Source of the DNA: Chromobotia macracanthus | Lineage: Eukaryota; Chordata; Actinopteri; Cypriniformes; Botiidae | Length of the DNA: 64,000 nucleotides | Direction: 5' to 3' | Assembly: GCA_036877525.1 (NCBI GenBank) | Contig: JAZGTH010000008.1 | Span: 5,328,501-5,392,500, forward strand | Translations under genes and position numbers: made by a program | Shown: positions 10,450 through 22,600 of the stretch, piece by piece | Numbering within the stretch: position 1 is the first letter of the stretch | Layout: the number at the start of each line of letters is the position of its first letter | Notes under the pieces: model-generated | Seen by the model: the letters and a program-made list of their open reading frames with translations, nothing else | What the model was told of the DNA's origin: nothing | Database searches by the model: none

Positions 10450-13400
10450 TGCACACTTCGGAATCAGTGTCTGCTTCGTGAGTGCCTGTTGACTCGCAGC
10501 CATCTTTCCACTCTGCAGGGTCGATACTTTGTATTTATGCCCTAACGATGGCGTAATCAATTTAAGAGTTTGTCTTGGGTCATTATTACCTGCTGCAGAG
10601 CCATCTGTTGGCAAGGTCTAAGGGAGACGGCTGCCAGGTAGCTGGATCACTGAAGTGGATTGAAACGCAGGGGTCTGTAATGTGGGGCAAGAGTGAGGGT
10701 GTGGGGGGAGGCCCACCAACCAGATGGCCAGGGATGCCAGCCTCCTTACATTGCCAAATGGCCCTGAACATATTTAAGAATACCCTCTCAAAATATAAAT
10801 GAACTGTTGAACTGTCTATTTAAGGAGAACCTCTGAAGATTTTTTGGGGGGATATAAGCTGGAACTTTTGTGGCATTAAATTCAGTGCTCATGGGGAATT
10901 TTGGAAGAACATTTCAATGTAAAGGATACCAGTTTTAAACATTTAAAATGAATCATTTTACCATACACACATTTTCATAATGGGGCTGTGGCAGTTCTAG
11001 GCACTGTAAACAACAACAGAACAGTTGGGGGAGTGGCCCATTCTTTTTAGCCAGTCAGAAGAATGTTTTCTGCATTTAAAATACTCTAGTTTGTTGGTGT
11101 CTCTCTAGAGGGTGGGGCTTAAGAACAACAATTTCTGGTTAAAGTGCATAAACTTTGTTTGTCATGTTGCATATTGTGATGTTATTGGTCTTGGATTTTT
11201 TTTTTTGTATTTTGGTATTAAAAGGTCATAAAAAAAGTCAAAAGGTCAAAGTCAAACAGAAATGAGAAAAACTGCTGAAATCGCTTACAGAACCTTACAC
11301 CATTATACACACAACACAAAAATGACACACATTAGACATGTGCATTACATTAGCATAACATAATAGCAGATGCTTGGTAAGATGTTAGGATGACATTGAT
11401 GTGCTGTGCTAAGCTGTCTTGTGCCGCTCTAGTTAGCCTCAGAGACTCTAAAGACATACAGTATGTACAGTATGCTCTGACTGGAAGACACATGAGCTTG
11501 CCTGATCTCTTCATCAGACCTTTTAAAACACCAGTCCCCGGCTAGCAGAGCAAGATGATGGCCAATTACACCTGCCCAACATATCACAGTCAAGTCAACA
11601 CTCTGTATGTCATGTATGGTGTATGTGTGTGTGCACTATTGTCTTTGTGCATGATTGCCCAGGTGTGTAATATCTTTATATTGTAAAATAAAAGGCCCCA
11701 GAGGTTGGTCTTGCTGGATCATAGAGCTTTTCCATTATGTCTGTATGTTTGCCAGTGACGTTTGACAGACTCTGTGTCCATCCATCAGTGTGCTGCAGAA
11801 AGACCTCATTTACACCAAAAGGTGACATTGTATTTGTGACAGTGTTAGAAGCTAATGACTGATCTGTCTGCATGGAAGCCATGGCTGGTTGTCTATTTAT
11901 AGATACCGTCTCCTTGGCTGTGAGTGACTTTGAGCGAGAAAGAAGCTTGATGAGATATGTGGCTTTGGGGAATGTGGGTTTTGCAAGTGCTGTCCTGTTT
12001 GATCATTACTCCATCTGTAATCATTAATAAATATTTACAGAAAATAACAATTGTTAAACTGGGCTTGATTGAGCTGAAGGAACGAATGCCTCTTGTTACA
12101 GTATGCGTGTCATTATAATTGCCTCCACATCAAAGCTGGATATACAAGTCAACACTTGGCCCAAAACTAAGCAATGAACAAGGGCTGGATGTGGAATTAG
12201 GTGGAGAAACGTTCATTATTGTGCTTCGAACAGCCCAGCGATATCTGATTATAGGTTGACATCAGCTAATGAAGCTGTTGAGAATACTAAGTTATATATG
12301 CAGGCCAGCCTCATCACGTTGAGTGACACATGTATTCAGTCTGATGCCCAGTGTCATGGTTTGTATTGGCATTTAATGTGGCAGCGTCAATTTGTCACGA
12401 ATGGCAAAGATCAAACACTCTCTAAATCACAGCGACAAGAGACCGCAGGCTGTTCTGTGGCGGTTGACTGGGCTGAGAATACAACCTTCAAATTAAATGG
12501 GACCCGAGGTTGCCGTTTCATTGTTTGGTCAAACATGTTTGAGTTTCTCACTCTGCAAATTGGAGTGGATGGTGGTTTGAGCTCTCTGATGGCTAGACAT
12601 GCGGCCCACATCAAAAGCTTACTCGTCTTGTTTGTAGAGGTTTCATTATATTTGGCTTTATACATAGGCTATATCATATATTAAGACACATTAGTATTCA
12701 TACTAAATTTAAAATTTTGTTATAGTTTTAAATACACTTTGATATAATAAAAAGTTTACTTTTTACCTGTAATGTCGGCTTCAAAACATGTGGATTGTGT
12801 GGACAGTTAACTGATTTTCTGTTCTCATTTTTGCTAAATAAAATATATTGGTTCATTGAAAGATTGTGAGTTCACTTATTTTCACATCTAACAGTATCAG
12901 CCTACATGGAATGCATAACACACTTTCTTTAAAAGCACAATGCATTACAGTATTAACACAAGGAGCTCTGGGTGTTTTCATGGCTTTTTAGAAATAAAGA
13001 TAAAACATGCATATACATTCTTGCAGTGGGTCTCTGTTGACTCACAGCACTTCAAACAGCAAAAGCTTTTTGGAGAATTTTGTAATTCACATTGTACATT
13101 TCTTAGCCTTGATATATTATTTCACAGTTACATGGCACCAAAAAAATATGGACTAAATACTTTTAATCTTTTCTTTGAAGTTTCTAAGGGGCAGTTCTTT
13201 GCTGTGCCTGGATGCGGTGCTATGTTTTAAAACCAGCTCTCATCTTTTTGTGCCCCTTGATACTCATTAGCTAAACAATGACTTTTTACTGCTTGTTTTT
13301 CAGGAACCCCTTGTATTGGCAATATCTTTTTAAAACTCTAACCCATAAGTGGACCTCCTCAAATTCCCAGTTTAAGTGTCTGTTTATAAGAGGGACTTGT

Positions 13401-14209
13401 GAGAGAAAGAGGGAAAAGTGGATTATCTGGCTTTAGATGGCTGTTATGCTTTATGCATTGGTTTACCATAGAACAGATTCACAACAAAAACTAAAACGTT
13501 TGGTTGCTCTGTCCCTGCCATTAGCTGCAGACTACCTTCCTGTCTGCCTCTGTAGACGGGAACTATTTCTGCCCTCTGCATTTCATAGAATTTTAATGAA
13601 CATAGAATTAGTCAGATTCTGGTTTTAATGATCTGCTAGTGCTAGCCACAATCCATTTCAGATTGTACACACTGTATCGTCTGTCTTTTGAGCAAATATA
13701 TCTGATCCAGCATTTTTAGCCGATACAAGTCGGTATGATATCTCTCCATACAGTTTAGAGTGATAGATGTACTCAATAACCCTGGTGTTGCTTTAGAGTC
13801 ATTCAAAAGAATGTTTTTTCTGACTCACTGTCTGTTTTCTCTCTTTCACACTGAATGTAATGGACGTAGGATAAGTGATAGGATGCTCGGGCTGCTGTGT
13901 TTTTGCAGCGAGTGATTCATCTTTTGATTTGGCTTTATCTTCATCGCTTTGGTATATGTCTCACCTGCACGTATTGATCTGAATGCACAAATGAAACATC
14001 TTTCACAGGCTCACTGCTTGGATGGCTTTAGTTTCACTGGTAGTTTCCCCTTGTTAATAATGTGGATCAGAAAATTCCACAACAACAGTTTAATCTTATG
14101 TTGTGCCATTTTAACCACATGAAGCTGCTTTGATGTGTTATTTTATTGTACTGCGTGTCATAAAAACACCTCCTCCACGACTACAAATGTAATCTAATTT
14201 CACTTCAGG

Positions 14210-14545
14210 GGACAATTCACTAAATAGCTGTGCCATCGTATTTCAACCCAAAAAACTGTGTGTTAATTTTTAACCACCCTTAACTAGATACCATCTGCGC
14301 TGGTATAGTTCTGCACAATGTGTATTTAAAATTAAGCTAGTGTGTTTTTTCAGCACAAATATACTTTCTTTCTGTGTAAATTATGGTTATGTATTGCACC
14401 TTATCCACAAGAAGTTAACGCTATATGTGTGGCATAATTAAAGCAGAAAGCAGTTGGTAAGTGAATTTGTGTTTTGAAAAGTTTATAAACATTTTTGCTT
14501 ATAGCATGGCAGCAGTAATTTATCCAATCACAGAGAAAAGCATTA
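14210..14545. repeat. Interspersed repeat, copy 1 of a diverged pair
   Basis: The sequence starts near AATTCACTAAATAG and includes CTGCGCTGGTATAG and CATGGCAGCAGTAATT. These blocks recur in the same order and strand at 16655-16950, 2.4 kb downstream, with many substitutions and indels. There is no coding potential. Family unidentified. Confidence 0.55.
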
Positions 14546-16654
14546 CGACAGGGAAATCTCTAGACATGCAATGGAGACAAGCACACATTCAGAATTTTTA
14601 GGGCTGTTTGTGATTCCTGGATGGCAATGACGGATGCTGAACATCTCCATTAAATTATGCCAGATTGCATTATTGATTCACATTATCATTCAAATACACA
14701 CATTGTTTTGGCTATGTTAGCACCATTGCCTAATTTGAATAAATCTCTAAATGAACTTTTAAAACAACACACATGCACAAACAATATTATAAGTATATAG
14801 TAAACTATACAGCACAATTCCAAGAAAAATTAATTGTATAATTTTTCTTTCAATTTACTCTTATTCAAGGAACATAAAGCATATTGTTTTGTCACCAGCA
14901 AAACAATATTTAATCCTTGTTTTTACCTTGCAGTTTTGGAGGAAACACTGCGGTCTGACCTTCTGGTAAATGGCTGTATATTTTAGAATTTAATGTAGGT
15001 GAGGCCTCCAAGATATGAACCATGTACCCCTGAGGACACATATTTTATTCATGTGTCATATGAAAATAGTGCTTTTCTATGGTGTTTTGGGCCTGAAGAT
15101 GCTTTCTGTGTCCTGGTCTGTTTCTGCCATAAGCTTATGTTGTGTTTCACCTTGTACAGATTTGAAATTATCTTTGTAGGAAAACGCATCTCCATAAATT
15201 TGGTAGATGCCTAGCTCTATGAGACCATGCTGAGAACCTTCAGAATAGAAATCCATCATCTCTCACATTGCAAAATCATTGTCCTTATAAGAACTGTCAG
15301 AGTTCGAAAATAAATGTTAGTCTGGGTTTCCCATATACAGTATGCAGACTTTCTTTCTTTGACATATTGTAGGAAAACTCAAGTAATCTGGACCAGTAAT
15401 TTACATGCTTTCAAGATATTCCCATTATGAAAGTATTTGTAGGAACAGTTTTTGTGAGAGTGGAAAATGTGTGTTCTTATTAGACTTGAATTATTCTTCA
15501 GGACCTGTGTTTGCTCTGTCCTGTGTGATATAAGCAAGTGATATGTCTTGATTGACAGCTAGTTTCATGCTTTCTAACTAAGGTAACTGACAAGGTCGTG
15601 TCAAATGTGATGACAGGTAAGCGAGACAATGCTGAGATGTCTCTTTTTTGTTATTCTTTTTTTCTTTACTTTTTCTTCACCTCCTGCAAGGACAAAAGAA
15701 TAGAAGAACAGGCATTGTGAGCATTTGTCATGCTTTTACCAGTAAGTTAGTTTCATTATGTTTTGTTAGAAAGATACAATATATATTTCTTGGTAATTGC
15801 CTCCACTAACCTCTGAGAAGATTACAGGTACCAGTGTACATAGAAAGTAGTTTATTATTGCTGACATTGTAGATTTCAAATAAATATATGAGAACTGTAG
15901 GTTTTAACTACATTAAAATGAAACAATGCAGTATATTGACTAAAGCCACTTTTGTAATTTCTCTAACACAATATTTAAATTCCTTTGAATGATCATCATT
16001 TGCCGGCTTTGTGATTTATTTTGATATGTGATTTGTTGTGATTAATTAATCAGCATGTTATGTAATTCATTTGAAATCCTTATTTCTAATATAAACCTTA
16101 TTCAGAAGACATATTGATTTGGGGCTGTTCTTGTGATTGTGCAGCCACATAATTTTATAAGAAGTTAATTTTGTAAGAATTTTAAGTTATCAGCTCTATA
16201 TGGGATGGGTCTGTCCTATATGTAGGCAATTTGCTGTAGGTTTAACAGCTTGTGGACCATGAGGTGTCAACGGTATATTAGGGAGATGTTATAGAAAGGA
16301 CACAGTAGTCCATACTGGATTCAGGAAAAGATACTTCTAGCATCATCTGATAGGTGCCATTACTCTTGCTTTTCCCAGCATCCTGTCTTGGCTGCCCCAA
16401 GCAGTACCTGGGCCTTCCACCACTGGGGCTGACATGATCTACTCAGCCTGTCTATACCCATTCCTGGAAAACATAAATGCTGTCCTGACGGGTTTCATAA
16501 ATATTGATAAGATAAACTCAGAAACACAAGGAATTTTCTATCTAGTGTCCATAGTTCATAGAGTATCAGTGCAGTTGCTTGCTTAAATCAAACTCAAAAA
16601 AATGTAATGTTGCTAGCAACTTCAAATCTAAACCTTTTATTTTCTCACATTGGG

Positions 16655-17215
16655 GTGAATTCAATAAACAGTCATATTTCTAAGCAAAAATTATGCATCG
16701 TAACCAGGTGCTGTCTGTGCTGGTATAACACTGCTCCATTGTTATTTAAATAAGTAACTATCGTTCTTTTCAGTTTAAACGCCTCAATGCAAATATGGCT
16801 TATTATGGAATGGGCTTTATTCACAAAAGGCAGCACTGTTCAATTAGCGTTTTGCGGTCCCTGCTTGCAGAAAACAGTCGCAAAACACAATTTCATGTAA
16901 GTGAGATGTTTGTATACAGTTTGTATTGATCATGGCAGCAGTAATCCATCACAATAAAGTAGAAGAGAGCTGTAAACAGGTGTTGTACTTGGGTGCACTT
17001 GGCATTGTACAGTCGATGCATGTGGAAGGTTTTCAACATACCTACAGTCTGCTGTACTGTACTACTGTTTTTGTTGTTGTCTAATATGCATAATTCCTTA
17101 ACAAATAGGGCGCTAAAGCTGCACAGACAATGCTATTAGCAGGTGCAATTGATTTGCAGTGAATTTCCCCATTGCATTATTAATAGGGGCAGATCGCGTC
17201 TAGCAGGCTGAAAAT
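16655..17215. repeat. Interspersed repeat, copy 2 of a diverged pair
   Basis: It shares AATTCAATAAACAG, CTGTGCTGGTATAA and CATGGCAGCAGTAATC with the copy at 14210. This copy may extend to about 17215 through sequence ending in GCATTATTAATAGGGGCAG, which also looks like mobile-element sequence I recall from fishes. Family unidentified. Confidence 0.5.
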
Positions 17216-18478
17216 GCGGCATATGAAGAAGCATCTTTCTAGTTTCCCTGCAACATCAATCACAAAGAAAAGTCAAAGATGGTGTATTCCCCATGACTTT
17301 AATTGATGGCCCTGTTGGGTAGTTGAAAGGCATTAAATTACTGAGGTTTCTGGTGATTGAGCGTCATCTGTCAGTCTGTGAGCAAAGAGCCAAACGCAAG
17401 GGGTTAGGAGGAGCCGAGAGTAGAGGAGATGAAGGTTAGCGCTGTCCTGAGAGTTTGACAACCCATATCATTGCCAGGGTCAGAGTGTAAATGAAGTTCC
17501 TGTGTGCATCTCTCTTCTGAATCCCAGCCTGGAATAATGGAAGGTTTGTGGGGCACTGAAGATTGATGTTCAGAGACAAAAGCACATCATTTCCACTTTG
17601 CGTTTCTCTTCTCATATTTTGCGGTGCCTATTTAAAAGTGAAAAAAATCTTTCATATCCTCTTATAAAGAAGTGAGAACAGAAAATTTCTGCCCTGCAAA
17701 TGATATAAAAGGCTGAGGCAGGGAACACGCTCAAAGTGAATGTACAAAATGTGTTGTAAAAACATCTATGTTTTGTAAAACCTCTGTGTGCTATTTTGGA
17801 CAAAACGTGTGTCAGATGTTTAGTAGTTGCAAAGTTATTTCCTTCTATCATAAGAGATTTCTCGCCACCTCTAAATGACTATTTTAAGTCTGACTATCAA
17901 AAGTCTCTCGAACTCTCTCCTCTCTGCCTGGTGCCAGCAGCAGAGATTTGGCTCTGTAATTTTTAAAAGGGAACTTTTTCAGGAGCTCCGTTGACTGGAT
18001 AATGGCCGTGTGCACAGTCTGGAATTTCCGGGCAGTTTGAAGTTTTGTTATTATCGATTGGGCTGTTCTGAGTTTGATGGTGGTGTCTGTTAAAGGGACA
18101 GTTAAATTTGATGGTACATCGAGCCATTCGGTTCTCTTTTATGAATTTGAACCAACCAAGTCATCACCCTTAATGATCTTTTTCAGCAGTAACAGTCAAA
18201 CTGTGAGCTTGTACATCCCTCCCTGAGATTGGTCCCTGTCTATATATAGAATGCTTTGTGCAGGAGTACTGGCCATATAAACACTAAAGACTTTAACTTA
18301 CAAAATAACCCTGCTAATACCAACCACAGCAGCTCACAGGTTTCACTTTACTTGAGAGTTCATGTTATTTTTCTGTTGCATATCTCAATTATATATTACC
18401 ATAATTACAGTAGCTAACGTTAATTTAGAAATGTACATTATTATTTTATTTATCATATTTATCATTGTTTATCATATA

Positions 18479-18483
<5 letters not shown>

Positions 18484-18512
<29 letters not shown>
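18484..18512. repeat. TA microsatellite
   Basis: About 28 bp of TA dinucleotides in the region upstream of exon A. Confidence 0.95.
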
Positions 18513-18514
<2 letters not shown>

Positions 18515-19172
18515 TTACATTTATTATTAACATTATGTTCTGTTGGACGCTTATAAACTGCCTCACAATCTTCAAATTTCTTACAATTTTCAAGTCCTGC
18601 AAAGGTAAAAGCTTTGCTTATTAATATTAATTATGTCATGGCATAATACATAACTTATTCTCTGACAGCCAGATGTAATTAAGTGTGCGTTAATCATCTG
18701 ATGAATTAAATGATAACAAAAAAGCTTGGCTCATGAATATTTATGACTTTTCTTGACTGGAGGCTTCAGGAAGGTTACCAAGCAGTATGTACATGACCAA
18801 TAGTAGTAATATTCTCTTTAGGAATTCTCTTCAGAAGAAACGCACAGGAGCAATTTTTGCATAAAAAATGATAAAGAAAACAAAACCCAGGACTAGTTTT
18901 AAAAAGTTAATTATTTTAGACCAAGTTTTGTACTGCATGCACTAGTTATGTGCTTATTAGGTGGCATGTGGATGCTAACTGAATGCATTGTGGCGATTTG
19001 AGTTTTTTAGGGTTAGTATGATCATTATTGGATAATTATATGTATTAAGATAATTATTTGATATATTACAATCAGTTGAATAAGGTAATTAAGTAATCAT
19101 AATAGTCAAATTGTAATCTTGTCTCTAATATTACAACTGTCTGTTTGTATTTGTCTATATGTGTGTGTACAG

Positions 19173-19671
19173 TTACAAACATGGCGTACAGGAAGGTGCG
19201 TGCTGGCCATGGATCTCTCCGTGTGCGGGATATGGACAGTGAGGAGCTGCACGCCGCCTCTCTGGAATTGGAATGGGATATGGAGAAGGAATTGGAGGAA
19301 CCACGTTTGGACCGCTTTCAGCTGGAGTGCATGGAGCATCAGCCTGTAAGCAGTTCTTCTGGTGGGGGCATGGACCCAGACCTGGAACCAATTCAACCAT
19401 CCGTATCTCCCCACGGACGTTTTGAGCGTCTGCAGGAGGATCCTAATTACGTATCTCGTTTTAGCCGGACGGTACCCAAAGGCCAGAGGCGGAGTGGGAC
19501 CTGCCTGGCCAAATACCTGTTAGCAGGTTTGGGCGTGTTTATTTTTGGGCTGCTTATTGGACGATATGCTTTCACCAAAGAACAAGTGATAGTACAGCCA
19601 ATTGCAGACACAGACGTGCTGGAGAAGATAGTTCAGGGAATCACAGCAGAGAAGATACAAGCCCTGCAGAG
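19173..19671 (+). CDS. NAALADL2: NAALADL2 exon A: cytoplasmic tail, transmembrane segment and stalk
   Basis: The likely start ATG is at 19181, eight bases after a consensus acceptor (TGTGTGTACAG). The coding part (19181-19671) gives 163 codons plus 2 nt and ends at donor AG|GTAAAT. Residues 1-108 are hydrophilic and acidic, with a LEWDMEKELEE block and a P-x-GRFERLQED block that match the NAALADL2 cytoplasmic tail. Residues ~109-130 (CLAKYLLAGLGVFIFGLLIG) are a single hydrophobic span preceded by basic residues (KGQRR), fitting a type II signal anchor. The rest is the start of the extracellular stalk. The human protein has about 17 residues before the equivalent MAY start. Here the two codons before the ATG are open in phase, so a coding exon further upstream is possible but not seen. 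Confidence 0.93.
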
Positions 19672-22600
19672 GTAAATACATCCACACTACTGTCCATTGT
19701 TGACTTTCTTGTTTCTTCCCAACATTGTTGAGATTATTGTCAGAATGATGCTGCGCAAATAAGGTAAACCTTTTTTAGTAAAACATACAAAAGTAAGGTT
19801 TTGCATCTTAAATTAATTATTAATTTTTATACTTTAGTAATTTTTATACTTACAGCACAGTGTCCTGATACTAATGACATGTTGGTGCTTATCCTCCAAA
19901 ACCACAAATTATATTTAAATTATATGATATTAAATTATATCCTAAAGTATAACTTAACTGAATTCTCTATATCCATTTCCATGGATATAAGGCTGATAAC
20001 TCACTGATAGCTCACCATCCTGTTACTGTCATAATAATCATGTCCTTGATTATTTAAAAGAATTTGACAACTGAAATTAAAACTGTATGTTGATTAAAAT
20101 AATGTTAAATAATAGCCTGTCCACAAGTTATTTTCTTAGTTACTTTTTGTTTATTCCTCACACATCTCTTCAAAGACCTTCATTTAACATAAAGATAAAA
20201 GTCTTTCTCATCTGTTTTATTTAAAAAGAACAGGAAATAAACATGCCCATAGTTAAAGAAGAACAAATGTGTATGGATGAATATGTATGCATTTTTTACA
20301 ATATAAAATATACTCATTATTACTGTAGCGGGTGAATAGAACAGTTTAAAGAGAACCTTGAATGAGGGTGGGCCAGGCAGCTGATAATACTCATGATCAA
20401 TAATCATGTCCTTGGTGTCCCTTACATGGGGATCAAGATACCTCTAATAGTATTCAGGGGGTGACATAAGGAAGCACAGAAGCAGAAGTTTCAAGGGTGT
20501 TCTGGCCAACGAGGGGTGGAAACAGATGCAAGGACAGTCTTTCTAAGACAGGCTCTGTGGGACCTCTATGTCTCTGACAAAAACAGTCCTACAGCCAAAG
20601 TTCTGTACAGCATATTCCCACTAGTGACAAAGCTGTCATGCTCGCTCTGAGCCCAGCTGTGTATTCTCTGACAGGCAGACTAAAGTCACAAGCAGGTACT
20701 GATGTTAAAATTAAATGCAGACAAACCTCAAGTGATAACACATTGTTTTTGGGGCCAGGGATCATGGTGAGCATGTATATTCGTGTCAAAAAGATAACTC
20801 GGTTTCCTCTGAACCAAAACCGCCTGACTTGCGAAACAGGCTTTGCGGTATTGTCAATTTATAATTTATTTTGTCACATTTATATTTTAGGTTGCAAGTG
20901 CCAACAGCTCGTCTCAGATTCTTTTTTTAAAGGGGAAGAGCGGGCGATATTACAATGCGCCAAGGCTGCAAAGACAATTTTGATGGCTTTATTTACCCCA
21001 CATTCCTACAGCTTCTTAATATTCACGCTGCAGCCTGAAGAAACCGGAATATGTGTGAGGAAAATTTTATTATTTACTGTTTAGATGGAGCAGAAATAGC
21101 AGAAAACTCTACTGGGGAGAGCGGCTGCCCAGTGGAAAGAAGCTCTGTGGTTTGTTATGGCTGAGTTTAACTGTAAATCTCTTTGTCTCTTATGTTAAGC
21201 TGAGGTCTCTGTTCAGTCTGTTTAACATTCTTGGATGCAGGTGGAAAAAGGTTTTGAAGACTTTTTAACTGGCTCAAAACACATGCTAATAAGCTCTATG
21301 GAAAACCAATTCAGGACACTTTAACCAGCATCAGTGTAGATTCTCTCTAAATGGGTCTGAAGTGCAGATCGCAAATGTTTTTGTTTATCATATTTTTTAT
21401 GACATAAATTTGGACACCGGCACTAGCTGGATGTGAAAAATGATTGCAGACGTGCTACAGAGATTTCAGTGGCATTGAAAACCATCTCTTTTAAGTAATA
21501 TTCAATCATGAGGAAGCAGAAATTCTGTCCTTGTGCCATTGTGTCCACCCCCCAAAATATATATTCTCTGCCAAAGTCTCCATTTTCTCTTGGCTTGTGA
21601 TGGTGTTTATTTCTTCGATTCTGTCCTAATTTACACATCAAAGGTGAGTGCGGGGGAAGTGCAGTTCCAGTAAAATGAGATTAGCCTACAATACCATCAA
21701 GAAAAAGTGTTTCCCACTGTTTAGAGCTGTCTAATGGTGCTCTTTATCTCCTACTGACACTCACTTTTAATTACTGGACGTACTTAATAGAGCCAGGCTC
21801 TAGTTACACATTCTTCATCCAGGGCTGGTTACATGTAGGGTCCAAGCGAGAACAGATTTAGAAGCATGCCATGGAGGACACCACTAAACAGTCAGACACC
21901 TAGACCTGATTGGAGCCCGCTGGGGACTGGTGTGTCTCTCAGAGAAGACAGTGATGGGACCCTTAGCTTGTGGGTCATCTTTCTTCATCCCAACCCCAGT
22001 CATTAGGGATAAGAGTTCAGTGGTAAAACAGGCAGGGCATTGTGGGTAGAGACAGAGACTTGTTGTGACATTCTTGCGGTGTGAAACCGTAAATTATACA
22101 TGATGCAGGTGGACTGTTTTATTTCCTTATTTTGCCACCTCATTTGTGTATCGAAGCCAGTTAGATATTAAAGAAAATAACTGTTTTTTATTGTTCTGCG
22201 TTTTGCAGTGTCTGTTTTGCAGTGTTCCTTGAACTTAAGCATGCTTTTGCTGAGGGTAGGAGGTAACACATTATGTCCTTTTCTCGTTGGAGGACATCGA
22301 CAAACCTAACACACCCACTGGAGAGCAGAATCTGTTTTGGGTCTCAGCCAAATTGAATTTATATACACAATCATCCATTAATCAGTGCATCTCCAGTCAT
22401 ATTAACCTTGCTGGTGGGGTGCCAGTCATTGATAATACAGAACAAAGGGCTGCTTTTAGAAATCATTATATCACTCTAAAATGTGGAGTGCACTCAATCA
22501 TAAACACTAGGGCTGAGGTCAGAAGTGCATGTTATTAGTGTCTGCACTAGGAGAATGTCTTAAATCATAAAGAGATTTATACAGAAGTTGCGTGCTAAGC

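Larger units (their letters stand above)
1..19172 (+). other. Upstream intron or 5' flank of NAALADL2, no gene recognised
   Basis: No reading frame here has a recognisable protein other than transposase remains, and no frame is longer than about 142 codons. There is no CpG-rich promoter-like island. The acceptor at 19171-19172 implies an upstream exon, so at least part of this stretch is intron. Contents apart from repeats listed separately are ordinary AT-rich sequence. Confidence 0.7.

Noticed and set aside
12256..12684. 142-codon open frame
   Set aside because: No recognisable domain, no splice context and low-complexity end; length is possible by chance in 64 kb.
19145..19180. Upstream ATG at 19145 extending exon A
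   Set aside because: The added codons fall in the pyrimidine/TG-rich tract before a good splice acceptor and do not match the family; the ATG at 19181 fits NAALADL2.
20638..21084. 148-codon open frame in the A-B intron
   Set aside because: No family resemblance; not bounded by splice sites that fit the NAALADL2 frame.
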